From contig CAKQWM010000004.1 in NCBI GenBank assembly GCA_934278995.1, positions 124,001 through 188,000 on the forward strand: DNA of 64,000 nt, in the 5' to 3' direction. Positions 16,256 through 24,407 of the stretch are shown here, in pieces. The notes under the pieces were generated by a model that worked only from the letters and a program-made list of their open reading frames with translations, ran no database searches and was not told the DNA's origin. The stretch is from an uncultured Clostridia bacterium. GTDB taxonomy: Bacteria > Bacillota > Clostridia > Christensenellales > Borkfalkiaceae. Every line of letters starts with the position of its first letter. Position 1 is the first letter of the stretch. The translations under genes were made by a program, and so were the position numbers.

Positions 16256-17119
16256 TTATTTGTTGTACGATTTAACGATTGCCGCAGCGGGGGCGTTGTC
16301 GCACGCAACAGCGTAAATATTACCGTTGATTACGTCGTAAGTAGCGATTGCAGCCGTATCGTAACCTACGCCTTCCACGTTGGAGTATCCCTCTACGTAA
16401 CCGACGGAAGTAGTGCCGTTCTGATAACCTATCTTTTTGCCCTGAAGCGATTTAAGAACTTTTTCCACGTCCTCCGCCGTTTTGCAATTATCGAAGTCGG
16501 TATTGTCCGCCGCAACGATAAGGTTTATGGAAGCGTTATAATATTCCGTGGTGAAAAGATACGCCGAGCGTTCGGGAGTAATACTCATTCCCGCCATTCC
16601 GATATCGGCGTAACCTGCGTCGAGGGCGGGTAAAATAGCGTCGAAGTCGATGTTTTTGATAACGAGTTCCAAGCCCTTCTTTGCTGCGTAACCTGCCGCG
16701 ATTTCCATATCGACGCCGTACATTTTACCGTTTTCGACGTATTCGAAGGGATCGAACGGCGCGTTGGTCGCAACCACGAATTTACCTTCGCCGGTGGCTC
16801 CGATACTGCCTGCGTCGCCTACGCCCGTGGTACCGTCGCCCACGTAAGAATAGCCTTTCTTTTCGCCGTTGCTTTCAAAATATTTTGCCATAATGGCGTC
16901 AAAAGTTCCGTTTTCTTTGATTTCCGCCAAATAAGCGTTGAAGTCTTGTTGTAAAGACGTGTTGTCCGACTTGAACGCAAACGCGTATTTTTCGGAGGTA
17001 AGCGCGATATTGATAAGTTTAACCTTTTCATCCGCGTCGTTTTCGGCGCAGGCGGTAAAACCGAGTGCCATGGTGCATACGAACAAAGCCGTAAGTAAAA
17101 TAGTTAAAAGTTTTTTCAT
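16256..17119 (-). CDS. Circularly permuted amino-acid-binding lipoprotein (SBP family 3)
   Basis: This 287-residue lipoprotein has a signal peptide MKKLLTILLTALFVCTMALG and a lipobox ending at Cys25 or so (FTAC). The order of the fold is unusual. Residues about 34-85 (INIALTSEKYAFAFKSDNTS, then LQQDF...AEIKENGTFDAIMAKYF) are what normally forms the C-terminal end of a family 3 binding protein. A Gly/Ser/Thr linker (about 90-115) then leads into GKFVVATNAPFDPFEYV, which is normally the N-terminus. The protein ends at DNAPAAAIVKSYNK, exactly where the displaced segment would usually begin. The ligand-binding motifs GVDMEIA and GMSITPERS are present. It should bind a polar amino acid for the downstream permease and ATPase. 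Confidence 0.85.
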   Translation of the reverse strand: MKKLLTILLTALFVCTMALGFTACAENDADEKVKLINIALTSEKYAFAFKSDNTSLQQDFNAYLAEIKENGTFDAIMAKYFESNGEKKGYSYVGDGTTGVGDAGSIGATGEGKFVVATNAPFDPFEYVENGKMYGVDMEIAAGYAAKKGLELVIKNIDFDAILPALDAGYADIGMAGMSITPERSAYLFTTEYYNASINLIVAADNTDFDNCKTAEDVEKVLKSLQGKKIGYQNGTTSVGYVEGYSNVEGVGYDTAAIATYDVINGNIYAVACDNAPAAAIVKSYNK

Positions 17120-17232
17120 TGTTTTTATTTCCTTTTAAAAAAATTATTTCTTTTTTTAGCGCGGCGAACGCTTCGATTTTACGTAACCGCGCGATTTCCG
17201 TAAAACGAGGCGTTTTGCCTGATTGCCTGCTT

Positions 17233-17261
17233 ATAATACGCCTTAAAAAAAAGAATGTCAA
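17233..17261 (-). promoter_or_regulatory. Promoter of the amino-acid ABC transporter
   Basis: On the minus strand TTGACA (17256-17261), 17 bases, TATTAT (17233-17238). AAGGAAAT precedes the binding-protein start about 105 bases downstream. Confidence 0.75.
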
Positions 17262-17405
17262 CGATTTTTACGGCATTTTTAAAATTTTTTGGATATTTTT
17301 TTAAAATTATTCAGTTTATGCAAAAATTCAGCCCGTTTGCATACTTTTTTGAATGAATTTTGTATATTTCTGGACTTTTTTATACATTATACATTTCGTT
17401 TTGCA

Positions 17406-17448
17406 TAAAAAAATCGGGTAAAAGACAACCTTAAACCCGATTTTTTAA
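17406..17448 (-). terminator. Terminator after the SGNH hydrolase gene
   Basis: AAAAAATCGGGT and ACCCGATTTTTT close a loop of about 14 bases. T runs on both strands make it usable in both directions. Confidence 0.75.
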
Positions 17449-17498
17449 TTTAAATTTATCATTATAGTAAACTGCCGAGTGTTTTTTAAGAAACGGAA

Positions 17499-18125
17499 TT
17501 ATTCTCCTTTATAAAAACATTCGAGCCATTTTTCCGCTATTATTTTTGAGCCTGCGATATTCGGATGAACTCCGTCCATGAGCAAAGCGGTTTCCCCGTA
17601 TTCGGGAGATAGCGCGTCGAACACGTTTTGAAGAGAAACGAAATCAGTCTTATATTTTTCGGCGAGTTTTTTTACGATTTTCGCGTAATCTCTTACATGT
17701 GAAAATTTTTCAAATTCCGCGTCGGTAGCGCTTCCTCTAAGCACAAACGGCTCCATTAAAATGATGCGGGTATCGGGAAGTTTTTCTTTCGTTTCTTTCA
17801 ATAATAAGTCGTAAACGTTTTCAAATCTGTCCGGCTCCACACCGTTTCGGTCAAAAATTTCGTGCCATACGTCGTTTACGCCGATAAGAATCGACAAAAC
17901 GTCCGGCGTTTCGTTCCACACGTCCTTTTTTATACGCGCGTAAAGATCTACTACTTTGTCGCCGCTTATTCCTTTATTCAATATTTCGTACTTTTTCGGT
18001 TGTAAATAAAGTTCGCCCGCTATCTGAATTACGTAGCCATAACCGTAAGCGGAAATATAATCGCGCTCGTCACGATTCCTCGTAGCGTCCGTTATGCTGT
18101 CGCCTAAAAACAATATCTTTTTCAT
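17499..18125 (-). CDS. SGNH/GDSL-type esterase
   Basis: This 208-residue hydrolase has the block I motif LFLGDSITDA (catalytic Ser), block II NKGISGDKV (Gly), block III LIGVNDVWHE (Asn) and block V DGVHPNIAGS (Asp and His). It has no signal peptide, so it acts in the cytoplasm on an ester substrate such as an acyl or acetyl sugar or a lipid. The start at 18125 gives the family-typical MKKILFLGDS with AAAAGG about 10 bases upstream; an ATG two codons earlier is possible. Confidence 0.85.
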   Translation of the reverse strand: MKKILFLGDSITDATRNRDERDYISAYGYGYVIQIAGELYLQPKKYEILNKGISGDKVVDLYARIKKDVWNETPDVLSILIGVNDVWHEIFDRNGVEPDRFENVYDLLLKETKEKLPDTRIILMEPFVLRGSATDAEFEKFSHVRDYAKIVKKLAEKYKTDFVSLQNVFDALSPEYGETALLMDGVHPNIAGSKIIAEKWLECFYKGE

Positions 18126-18207
18126 AATCATATAACCTTTTATAAACGTTCTTATTTAATTTATAACCGTCCGAATCACGTAATCGCTTATAAATTTTCG
18201 GAAGCGT

Positions 18208-19518
18208 TTAATCTTTTATACCCTTTTTATTGCGTATTTCTTTAACGGTTTTTTCGTAACCGTTGTCTTTGGGGAAGTAATACTTTTTACCGACGAGTTT
18301 GTCCGGCATATATTGCTGTTTTACGTACCCGCCGTAGTCGTGCGGGTACAGATACGGCTTTTTTGCCTTCAACTGTTCGGGCGACATGTACGGCGTATTG
18401 CGTAAATTCGTGGGGACAAAATCGTCTTTTACGTTTTCGGCGTCGCTTGCGGCGGCGTTCATTGCAATGACGACCGAATTTGACTTTTCGGCTTCGCAAA
18501 CGTATATTATGGCTTCCGAAAGAGGCAAAATGCCTTCGGGATATCCCATGTTTTTAAGCGCCGTCAGCGCGCTTACCGCAATAACGAGAGCGTTCGGATC
18601 CGCCATTCCTACGTCCTCGGCGGCATGCGCTATAACCCGCCTTGCTATTATTACCGGATCGCACCCGCCCTTTATAAGACGTTGCGCGTAATATAACGCA
18701 GCGTCGGAACAGGAACCTCTCAGCGATTTACAAAAAGCGCTCAAAAGGTCGTAATACATATCTTCATCGTACGAAAGCGACTTTTTTTGTATGGACTGTT
18801 CGGCGTCTTTTAAGGTTACGTGAATCTTTCCGTCTTTGTCGGGCGGGGTTGTAAGAACAGCCATTTCCAAGGCGTTGTAAGCGACGCGCATATCGCCCGC
18901 CGCCATTAAGGAAATGTGTTTTACAGCCTCGGCGTCAACCGCTAAATCAAGGTTAGGAAACCCCCTTTTTTTGTCGTTAATCGCCTTATAGAGGGCTTTT
19001 TCTATTATATCGTCGGTTAACGCTTTAAGTTCAAAAACCCTGCAACGGGAAACTATCGCGGGCGTCATTGAAGCGTAAGGATTCTCCGTGGTCGAGCCTA
19101 TGAAAATAACTGTTCCGTCCTCGATGTGCGGAAGAAGCGAGTCCGACTGAGTCTTGTTGAACCTGTGACATTCGTCCAAAAACAAATAGGTCTTTTTGTG
19201 ATAAATCTTATAGTCGTTTTTCGCTTCCTCCACAACGCGTTTTACGTCGGCGACACCGCTCGTAACGGCGTTTAACTTAACGAACTTTCCGTCGGTAGAG
19301 TTTGCTATTATGTTGGCAAGCGTAGTTTTGCCCGATCCGGGCGGTCCCCAGAATATGCAACTGCCCAAATTGTCGAGTTTAATGGCTCTTCTTAAAAGCG
19401 AACCTTCTTCGGCTATATGATTTTGTCCCATAAACTCCGAAAGCGTAGTCGGCCTCATTCTTTCCGCAAGAGGGTGAAGTTCTGTTTTCGGGTTTAACAT
19501 ATCAAAAAAATCTTCCAT
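18208..19518 (-). CDS. rarA: Replication-associated recombination protein A (RarA/MgsA)
   Basis: This 436-residue AAA+ ATPase is related to clamp loaders and acts at stalled replication forks. LAERMRPTTLSEFMGQNHI is the typical start. Walker A GPPGSGKTT lies near residue 58, Walker B LFLDECHRFNKTQ near 113, and sensor 1 FIGSTTENP near 140. The C-terminal half is the tetramerisation region with DDFVPTNLRN and YLYPHDY. AGAGGAAA precedes the ATG. Confidence 0.95.
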   Translation of the reverse strand: MEDFFDMLNPKTELHPLAERMRPTTLSEFMGQNHIAEEGSLLRRAIKLDNLGSCIFWGPPGSGKTTLANIIANSTDGKFVKLNAVTSGVADVKRVVEEAKNDYKIYHKKTYLFLDECHRFNKTQSDSLLPHIEDGTVIFIGSTTENPYASMTPAIVSRCRVFELKALTDDIIEKALYKAINDKKRGFPNLDLAVDAEAVKHISLMAAGDMRVAYNALEMAVLTTPPDKDGKIHVTLKDAEQSIQKKSLSYDEDMYYDLLSAFCKSLRGSCSDAALYYAQRLIKGGCDPVIIARRVIAHAAEDVGMADPNALVIAVSALTALKNMGYPEGILPLSEAIIYVCEAEKSNSVVIAMNAAASDAENVKDDFVPTNLRNTPYMSPEQLKAKKPYLYPHDYGGYVKQQYMPDKLVGKKYYFPKDNGYEKTVKEIRNKKGIKD

Positions 19519-19569
19519 TGATTTCCTCTTTGTTAGTCTTATACGCGTGAAACGTTAATATATTTTATT

Positions 19570-20565
19570 ATGAATAAGAAGCGTTTGAAAAATAAAATAA
19601 GCGACGTTTTAACTGCGAATAACGTTATAGTTTTTGCGGTTATTGGGCTTATAGCGCTATTTATTGTAAAATCCGATAAATACGTGGAAACCACAAGACA
19701 AGGCGTCGCAATCTGGGCAACCACCGTTTTACCGAGCCTTCTTCCTTTCTTTTTTTTAACGGCTATCCTGACGAAAACGGCTAATCTTTCAAAAATTTCA
19801 AAAAAACTTAATCCTGTTTCAAAGTTTTTGTACGGCGCAGACGGTATTTCTCTGTACGTTCGGCTTATGAGCCTTTTGTCCGGCTATCCCGTCGGCGCGA
19901 AAATAATTTGCGACTTATATAAAAGCGGAATAATTACCGAAAAACAAGCCGAAAAATACTGTACGTTTACTTCAACCTCCGGTCCGCTGTTTATAGTCGG
20001 CGCGGTAGGCGTAGGCATGTACGACAGTAAAATCATAGGAATGATTATACTTTTATCACACGTCGCGTCAAGCCTTTTAACAGGCGTAATTTTCAGAAAA
20101 CTACCCGATAATCGACCTATAGGGACACTTAGCATTAAAACCGACTGTGATAACGCGTTATACGAATCGATATATTCGGCTGTTATCTCAGTATTGACGA
20201 CAGGCGGACTTATCGCGGTATTTTTTACCTTTTCGCAAATCGTCGCAGACCTCTTTATACTGTATCCTCTTGAAAAATTTCTTTCGCTTTTTTTGGGCGA
20301 AAATTATTCCAAAGCCGTAACGAGCGGAATTATAGAATGTACTAAAGGCGCGCTTAGCCTGTCTCGTTCCGGCGGCGACAAACTTTCCGTATCTCTTTGT
20401 TCCGCTCTCGTTTCATTCGGCGGAATATCCGTATGGTGTCAGTCGTTTTGTTATCTCGGAAAGTGTAAAGTCCGTCTTTATATATTCGCGCTTTCAAAAC
20501 TTTTGCATTCGGTATTTGCTTTTTTACTTTGCTATTTGCTTTTAAGCATTTCCGCTATTTCGTAA
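19570..20565 (+). CDS. ylbJ: Sporulation integral membrane protein YlbJ
   Basis: This 331-residue protein has about eight membrane segments. WATTVLPSLLPFFFLTAIL, SGYPVGAKIICDLYKSGII and CTFTSTSGPLFIVGAVGVGM are the nucleoside-recognition-domain motifs of the YlbJ/SpoIIM-type sporulation proteins. In Bacillus, ylbJ lies next to coaD and rsmD. The same neighbours are present here, but ylbJ is on the opposite strand and its last 34 bases overlap the coaD 3' end. No clear ribosome site precedes the ATG. Repeat copy 22 lies in codons 24-31. Its presence suggests a spore-forming ancestry. Confidence 0.85.
   Translation: MNKKRLKNKISDVLTANNVIVFAVIGLIALFIVKSDKYVETTRQGVAIWATTVLPSLLPFFFLTAILTKTANLSKISKKLNPVSKFLYGADGISLYVRLMSLLSGYPVGAKIICDLYKSGIITEKQAEKYCTFTSTSGPLFIVGAVGVGMYDSKIIGMIILLSHVASSLLTGVIFRKLPDNRPIGTLSIKTDCDNALYESIYSAVISVLTTGGLIAVFFTFSQIVADLFILYPLEKFLSLFLGENYSKAVTSGIIECTKGALSLSRSGGDKLSVSLCSALVSFGGISVWCQSFCYLGKCKVRLYIFALSKLLHSVFAFLLCYLLLSISAIS
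19640..19663 (+). repeat. TATA-centred dispersed repeat, copy 22 (coding)
   Basis: A diverged copy: GTTATTGGGCT, TATA, GCGCTA, TTT. It lies inside ylbJ and is read as VIGLIAL in the first membrane helix, so chance similarity is possible. Confidence 0.45.
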
Positions 20566-21014
20566 GGAACGTATTTTTCGTAAGGTTTCCCGTCCGCGAT
20601 CAGTTGCTTGACGAAAGTAGAACTTACCTTGTTAAGTTCTTTCGGACAATTGAACATTACTAATTCAACGTTTGGTAAGTCTTTTGAAATCACGTTAAAA
20701 ACTTCTTCTTCGTACTTTAAATCGGCGTCGTTTCTGATACCTCTGACAAGGTAACGCGCGCCGTTTTCTTTCATAAAGTCCGCGGTAAGCCCGCTATATG
20801 ACGTAACCGTAACGGAATCGTATCTGGCACAAGTTTTTTTAAGCATGTCAAGTCTTTTTTCAAGGCTATAAAAATACTTCTTTTTTTCGTTTACGCCTAT
20901 TGCCACTATCACCTTTTTAAAAGTCATGACAGCCATACCTATAACGAAAACATGCCCGTTGGTAACGGGATCGAATGAGCCTGCGAAAACGCAGGTTTCG
21001 TCAATCATTTTCAT
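20532..21014 (-). CDS. coaD: Phosphopantetheine adenylyltransferase CoaD
   Basis: CoaD catalyses the penultimate step of coenzyme A synthesis. VFAGSFDPVTNGHVFVI carries the (H/T)xGH nucleotidyl-transfer motif, YLVRGIRNDADLKYE is the substrate-binding segment and VSSTFVKQLI is the C-terminal signature. The length of 160 residues is standard. Its start overlaps the rsmD stop by 14 bases, and its end overlaps ylbJ tail to tail. Confidence 0.95.
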   Translation of the reverse strand: MKMIDETCVFAGSFDPVTNGHVFVIGMAVMTFKKVIVAIGVNEKKKYFYSLEKRLDMLKKTCARYDSVTVTSYSGLTADFMKENGARYLVRGIRNDADLKYEEEVFNVISKDLPNVELVMFNCPKELNKVSSTFVKQLIADGKPYEKYVPYEIAEMLKSK

Positions 21015-21546
21015 CTGTTGCCTCCGCCGTAAATATGTTGAAAACGTTCTTACCGTAACGTCTTACCGAAGTTTTTATAAGTAAAGGGATTTCCTCGCAC
21101 TCTTTGTCGCTTTCAAAAATCGCAAACCCGTTAAGAGCGAGAAGTTTTCTTTTCCCTATCGTTTCGAGCGCTTTATAACCTAAATCGCTGTTATAGGGCG
21201 GATCGATAAAAATAAAATCGAATTTACGGTTTAACGAATTTAAATAATCGATTCCGTCTTTATTTACGACCGTAGCGTTTTCTTTTACGAGCGCAAGATT
21301 TTTTTTGATTAAATCAACGCTTTCTCTGCGAATATCGACCATTACGACGAAGTTTGCCCCTCTCGAAATCGCTTCTATTCCGACTGCGCCCGTTCCCGAA
21401 AACAAGTCGAGAAAACTACTGTCGGGAACTTTTCCGGAAAAAATATTGAAAAGCGCTTCTCTCGCTCTGTCCGAAGTCGGACGGATATCTTTGCCGTCAA
21501 ATTCTTTTAAAACCCTGCCTCTGTGCTTTCCTGCGATAATTCTCAT
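21001..21546 (-). CDS. rsmD: 16S rRNA (guanine966-N2)-methyltransferase RsmD
   Basis: This 181-residue methyltransferase has MRIIAGKHRGRVL at the start, RPTSDRAREALFNIF, the SAM-binding LDLFSGTGAVGIEA near residue 45, and the catalytic DPPY tetrad in FIFIDPPYNSD. It modifies G966 of 16S rRNA during 30S assembly. It sits in the classic rsmD-coaD order and overlaps coaD. Confidence 0.95.
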   Translation of the reverse strand: MRIIAGKHRGRVLKEFDGKDIRPTSDRAREALFNIFSGKVPDSSFLDLFSGTGAVGIEAISRGANFVVMVDIRRESVDLIKKNLALVKENATVVNKDGIDYLNSLNRKFDFIFIDPPYNSDLGYKALETIGKRKLLALNGFAIFESDKECEEIPLLIKTSVRRYGKNVFNIFTAEATDEND

Positions 21547-21564
21547 AAAACTGTCGTTTTGACG

Positions 21565-22488
21565 CTACTTGTCGTTATCGCCGAAAGCGTTGTTTATAAG
21601 TTCGTCGGTCGCACTCATTCCGAGTTGTTCTTCGAGCCTGTATTTTTTAGCCGCCGCCTCGATTATAGCGGGGATATTCCTGCCGGGTTGTACGGGAATA
21701 ACGTAAGAAGTTACGTCGGTGCCGAGAATTTTGGTATATGCTTTCTCGTTGCCGAGTCTGTCGTACTTTAATTCGGGCGTCCATGCAACAAGTTCGAGTA
21801 AAATATCGATTTGTTTATCCGTCCTTACGGAAGCCGAACCGTACATGGTTTTTACGTTTATAATGCCTATGCCCCTTACTTCCATAAAAAATCTCGTATT
21901 AACGGGAGATTTACCTAAAAGTTTATCGCCGCTCTGATGGACGATGACCGTGTCGTCGGCAACGAGCCTATGCCCGCGCGAAATAAGTTCAAGCGCCGTT
22001 TCGCTTTTACCGATCCCTGCTTTTCCCGTAATTAAAACGCCCACGCCGTAAACGTCCACAAGCACGCCGTGCAGTCTGTCAACAGGCGCCAACTCTTCGG
22101 AAAGATATAAAGTAAGTTCGTGTATTAAAAGCGTGGTAACCTTATCGGATACGAAAAGCGGGCAACCGTATTCTTTTGCGCAGGAAAAAATTTCGTCCGT
22201 AACCTCAAGCCCGCGCGCAATTATAAAACAGCATAAGTTTTTGGAAAAAAGTTGTTTAATCGACTTATAGCGGGCTTTTTCGGGTAAACTTCTGATAAAT
22301 TCGTATTCGGCGGAACCTATAACCTGAACCCGCCTGTTAGCGAATTTTTCATAATATCCCGCAAGTTGAAGACCGGGCCTCGATACGCTTACGTCCGACA
22401 AAACCACTTCGCCCATGCCCTCGTTTATTACTTTTAATTGCAGTTTGTCGGCAAATTCTTTTACGCCGACCGATTTAACAGTTTCCAT
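21565..22488 (-). CDS. hprK: HPr kinase/phosphorylase HprK
   Basis: This 307-residue enzyme phosphorylates or dephosphorylates Ser46 of HPr in carbon catabolite control. RPGLQLAGYYEKF and VQVIGSAEYEF are N-domain motifs, the P-loop GKAGIGKSE lies near residue 155, HRLVADDTV follows, and RGIGIINVKTMYG is the family signature. Its presence implies a PTS/HPr system elsewhere. It overlaps uvrC by 14 bases. Repeat copy 8 is embedded in the N-domain and encodes the ARYKSIKQLF stretch. Confidence 0.95.
   Translation of the reverse strand: METVKSVGVKEFADKLQLKVINEGMGEVVLSDVSVSRPGLQLAGYYEKFANRRVQVIGSAEYEFIRSLPEKARYKSIKQLFSKNLCCFIIARGLEVTDEIFSCAKEYGCPLFVSDKVTTLLIHELTLYLSEELAPVDRLHGVLVDVYGVGVLITGKAGIGKSETALELISRGHRLVADDTVIVHQSGDKLLGKSPVNTRFFMEVRGIGIINVKTMYGSASVRTDKQIDILLELVAWTPELKYDRLGNEKAYTKILGTDVTSYVIPVQPGRNIPAIIEAAAKKYRLEEQLGMSATDELINNAFGDNDK
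22258..22280 (+). repeat. TATA-centred dispersed repeat, copy 8 (coding)
   Basis: Class 2 copy: TTAATCGACT, TATA, GCGGGCT, TTTT. It lies antisense within hprK and is read as KARYKSIK. The hydrolase gene at 61671 has the same YKSIK peptide from copy 21. Confidence 0.7.
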
Positions 22489-24307
22489 TTATGTCGCTCC
22501 TTAAATAGTCGTATATGGTTTTTGCGCGCTTACTTCCTATTCCCGATACGCTTTCGAGCGTATCGATATCCGCTTCTTTTATTGCCTCAACGGTTTTAAA
22601 AGCGTCCATAAGCGCGTCTTTGTATTTTTTTCCTATGCCGGGAATCTTGTCGAGGACGGATTCGAGGTTTCGTTTTAAATGTTTTGATCTGAAATAAGTT
22701 ATTGCGAATCTGTGCGCCTCGTCTCTGATACGTTGCAAAAGCCTTAAAGCGTAGTCGCTGTGCTGAATTATCACGGGTTCGTTTGAAAAAATCGTATATA
22801 CTTCCTCTTCCCGTTTGGCAAGGGAAATAAGATCTATATCGGTAACGCCGAGTTCGTCGAATATTTCTTTAACCGACGAAAGTTGTCCCTTTCCGCCGTC
22901 GATGATTATCAGATCCGGTTTCGGAAATCTTTCTTCTTCTGAAGTGCCGAGTTTAGCGAGCCTTCTTTGCAGGGTTTCCTTAAGTGAGGCAAAATCGTTT
23001 GCTCCTTCGACTGTTTTTATCATAAACCGTCTATATTCTTTAGCGTCCTTTTCGCCGTCGGTAAACACGACCATGGAAGCAACCTTATCGACGCCCGATA
23101 TGTTTGAAATATCGTAACACTCCATGCGCTTAGGGTATCTTTTAAGATTAAGGGCGATCTGCAGTTTTTTGCAGGCGTTTACGGTTAAATCCCGGTCGTG
23201 AATTATTTTGGAAACCGTTTTGTCGAGATAATCGTTCGCGTTACTTAAAGCCATTTCGACAAGTTGCCTTCTTACCCCTTGTTTCGGCACGAGAATCGAA
23301 ACCGATTTATTGTATTCTTTTTTGAAAAAGTCCTCCAATAGGTCGATTTCCGCGCATTCTTCCGATAAAATTATTTCATCGGGAAGGCTTTTTTCTATCG
23401 TATAATAACTTTTTATAAACTCGAAAAGCGCCTCGCTTTTTTCCTCGCACAAGGTGTTAAGATAAAAGTTTTTTCCGCCTTGCATGCGACCGCTTCTCGT
23501 CAGCAAAACGTTTACGGAAAAATATAATCCGTTGGACGCGACGGCAATAACGTCTGCGTTTATAAAACGATTCAGATTAGTAATTTTTTTCTGTTTTATT
23601 TTATCTAAAATTTTCAGTTTATCACGAACGGAAATTGCAAGTTCGTATTCGTTAAGTTGCGCGTATCTTTCCATTTTTCCGATAAGAATATCTTCGGCTT
23701 CGTCGTCGTTGCCGGACAAAAAATCGATGGCTTTATCAACGTTTACGAGATATTCTTTTTCGGTTACGCGCCCCGTGCAAGGCGCAGGACAACGCTTTAT
23801 GTGATAATCTAAACATTCGCGCTTTTCACGATGTTTTTCAAGCGGTATCCGACACGAGCGTATCATGTAACAATCGTTTACTATGTCTAAAATATCTTTT
23901 GCCGAAACGCCCATAAACGGACCGAAATACTTTGCCCCGTCCCTTTTTATTTTTCTTACTATTTCAAAATACGGGTAACTTTTTTTAAGATTGATTTTTA
24001 TATACGGATAAGTTTTGTCGTCTTTCAGAAGAATATTGTACTTTGGCTTGTATTTTTTAATAAGATTGTTTTCAAGCGACAAAGCGTCAACTTCGGATTT
24101 TGTTATAATGTAATAAAAATCTTCGATATTGGAAACCATCGCCATGACCTTATCCGTCTTGACGTTAGAATAAAAATATTGCTTGACGCGGTTTTTGAGC
24201 ACTTTTGCCTTACCCACGTAAATAACGTGTCCGTCCCCGTTTAACATTACGTAAACGCCGGGATCCGTCGGAAGCATTTTTATCTTTTTTTCCAATATCT
24301 CGTTCAT
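22475..24307 (-). CDS. uvrC: Excinuclease ABC subunit C
   Basis: UvrC makes both incisions in nucleotide excision repair. The 610 residues show the GIY-YIG domain (LPTDPGVYVMLNGDGHVIYV at 12-31), the Cys-rich CLDYHIKRCPAPCTG near 165, the UVR motif near 205-235, the RNase H-like endonuclease half (MECYDISNISG, IIDGGKGQL) and a C-terminal helix-hairpin-helix pair (LDKIPGIGKKYKDAL, LESVSGIGSKRAKTI). No ribosome site precedes the ATG, and a consensus -10 box lies only seven bases upstream. Confidence 0.97.
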   Translation of the reverse strand: MNEILEKKIKMLPTDPGVYVMLNGDGHVIYVGKAKVLKNRVKQYFYSNVKTDKVMAMVSNIEDFYYIITKSEVDALSLENNLIKKYKPKYNILLKDDKTYPYIKINLKKSYPYFEIVRKIKRDGAKYFGPFMGVSAKDILDIVNDCYMIRSCRIPLEKHREKRECLDYHIKRCPAPCTGRVTEKEYLVNVDKAIDFLSGNDDEAEDILIGKMERYAQLNEYELAISVRDKLKILDKIKQKKITNLNRFINADVIAVASNGLYFSVNVLLTRSGRMQGGKNFYLNTLCEEKSEALFEFIKSYYTIEKSLPDEIILSEECAEIDLLEDFFKKEYNKSVSILVPKQGVRRQLVEMALSNANDYLDKTVSKIIHDRDLTVNACKKLQIALNLKRYPKRMECYDISNISGVDKVASMVVFTDGEKDAKEYRRFMIKTVEGANDFASLKETLQRRLAKLGTSEEERFPKPDLIIIDGGKGQLSSVKEIFDELGVTDIDLISLAKREEEVYTIFSNEPVIIQHSDYALRLLQRIRDEAHRFAITYFRSKHLKRNLESVLDKIPGIGKKYKDALMDAFKTVEAIKEADIDTLESVSGIGSKRAKTIYDYLRSDINGNC

Positions 24308-24314
24308 ACTTACG

Positions 24315-24343
24315 ATTATAGGCGTTTTTTGATATATTTACAA
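24315..24343 (-). promoter_or_regulatory. uvrC promoter, possibly leaderless
   Basis: On the minus strand TTGTAA (24338-24343), 17 bases, TATAAT (24315-24320). The ATG of uvrC begins seven bases after the -10 box, about where transcription would start. Confidence 0.55.
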
Positions 24344-24368
24344 ACTTTTTTCCAATCTTTATACTTAA

Positions 24369-24393
24369 GGGCCAACGTTATTAACGCCGGCCC
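24369..24393 (-). terminator. Weak hairpin after rny
   Basis: AGGGCC and GGCCCT arms, with an inner CGTTA / TAACG pair, follow the rny stop. There is no strong T run, so the stop is uncertain. Confidence 0.35.
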
Positions 24394-24407
24394 TATATAT
24401 TGCGATT

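Larger units (their letters stand above)
17120..17498. other. Regulatory gap upstream of the ABC transporter
   Basis: This gap of about 380 bases holds the transporter promoter and a leader of about 105 bases with one GC-rich stem (GCGCGG / CCGCGC), an AT-rich middle part with no visible gene, and the terminator of the SGNH hydrolase gene. I see no recognisable riboswitch. Confidence 0.55.

Noticed and set aside
17120..17498. Amino-acid riboswitch upstream of the ABC transporter
   Set aside because: The leader has only one GC-rich stem and no conserved core that I recognise, such as that of the lysine or glycine riboswitch.
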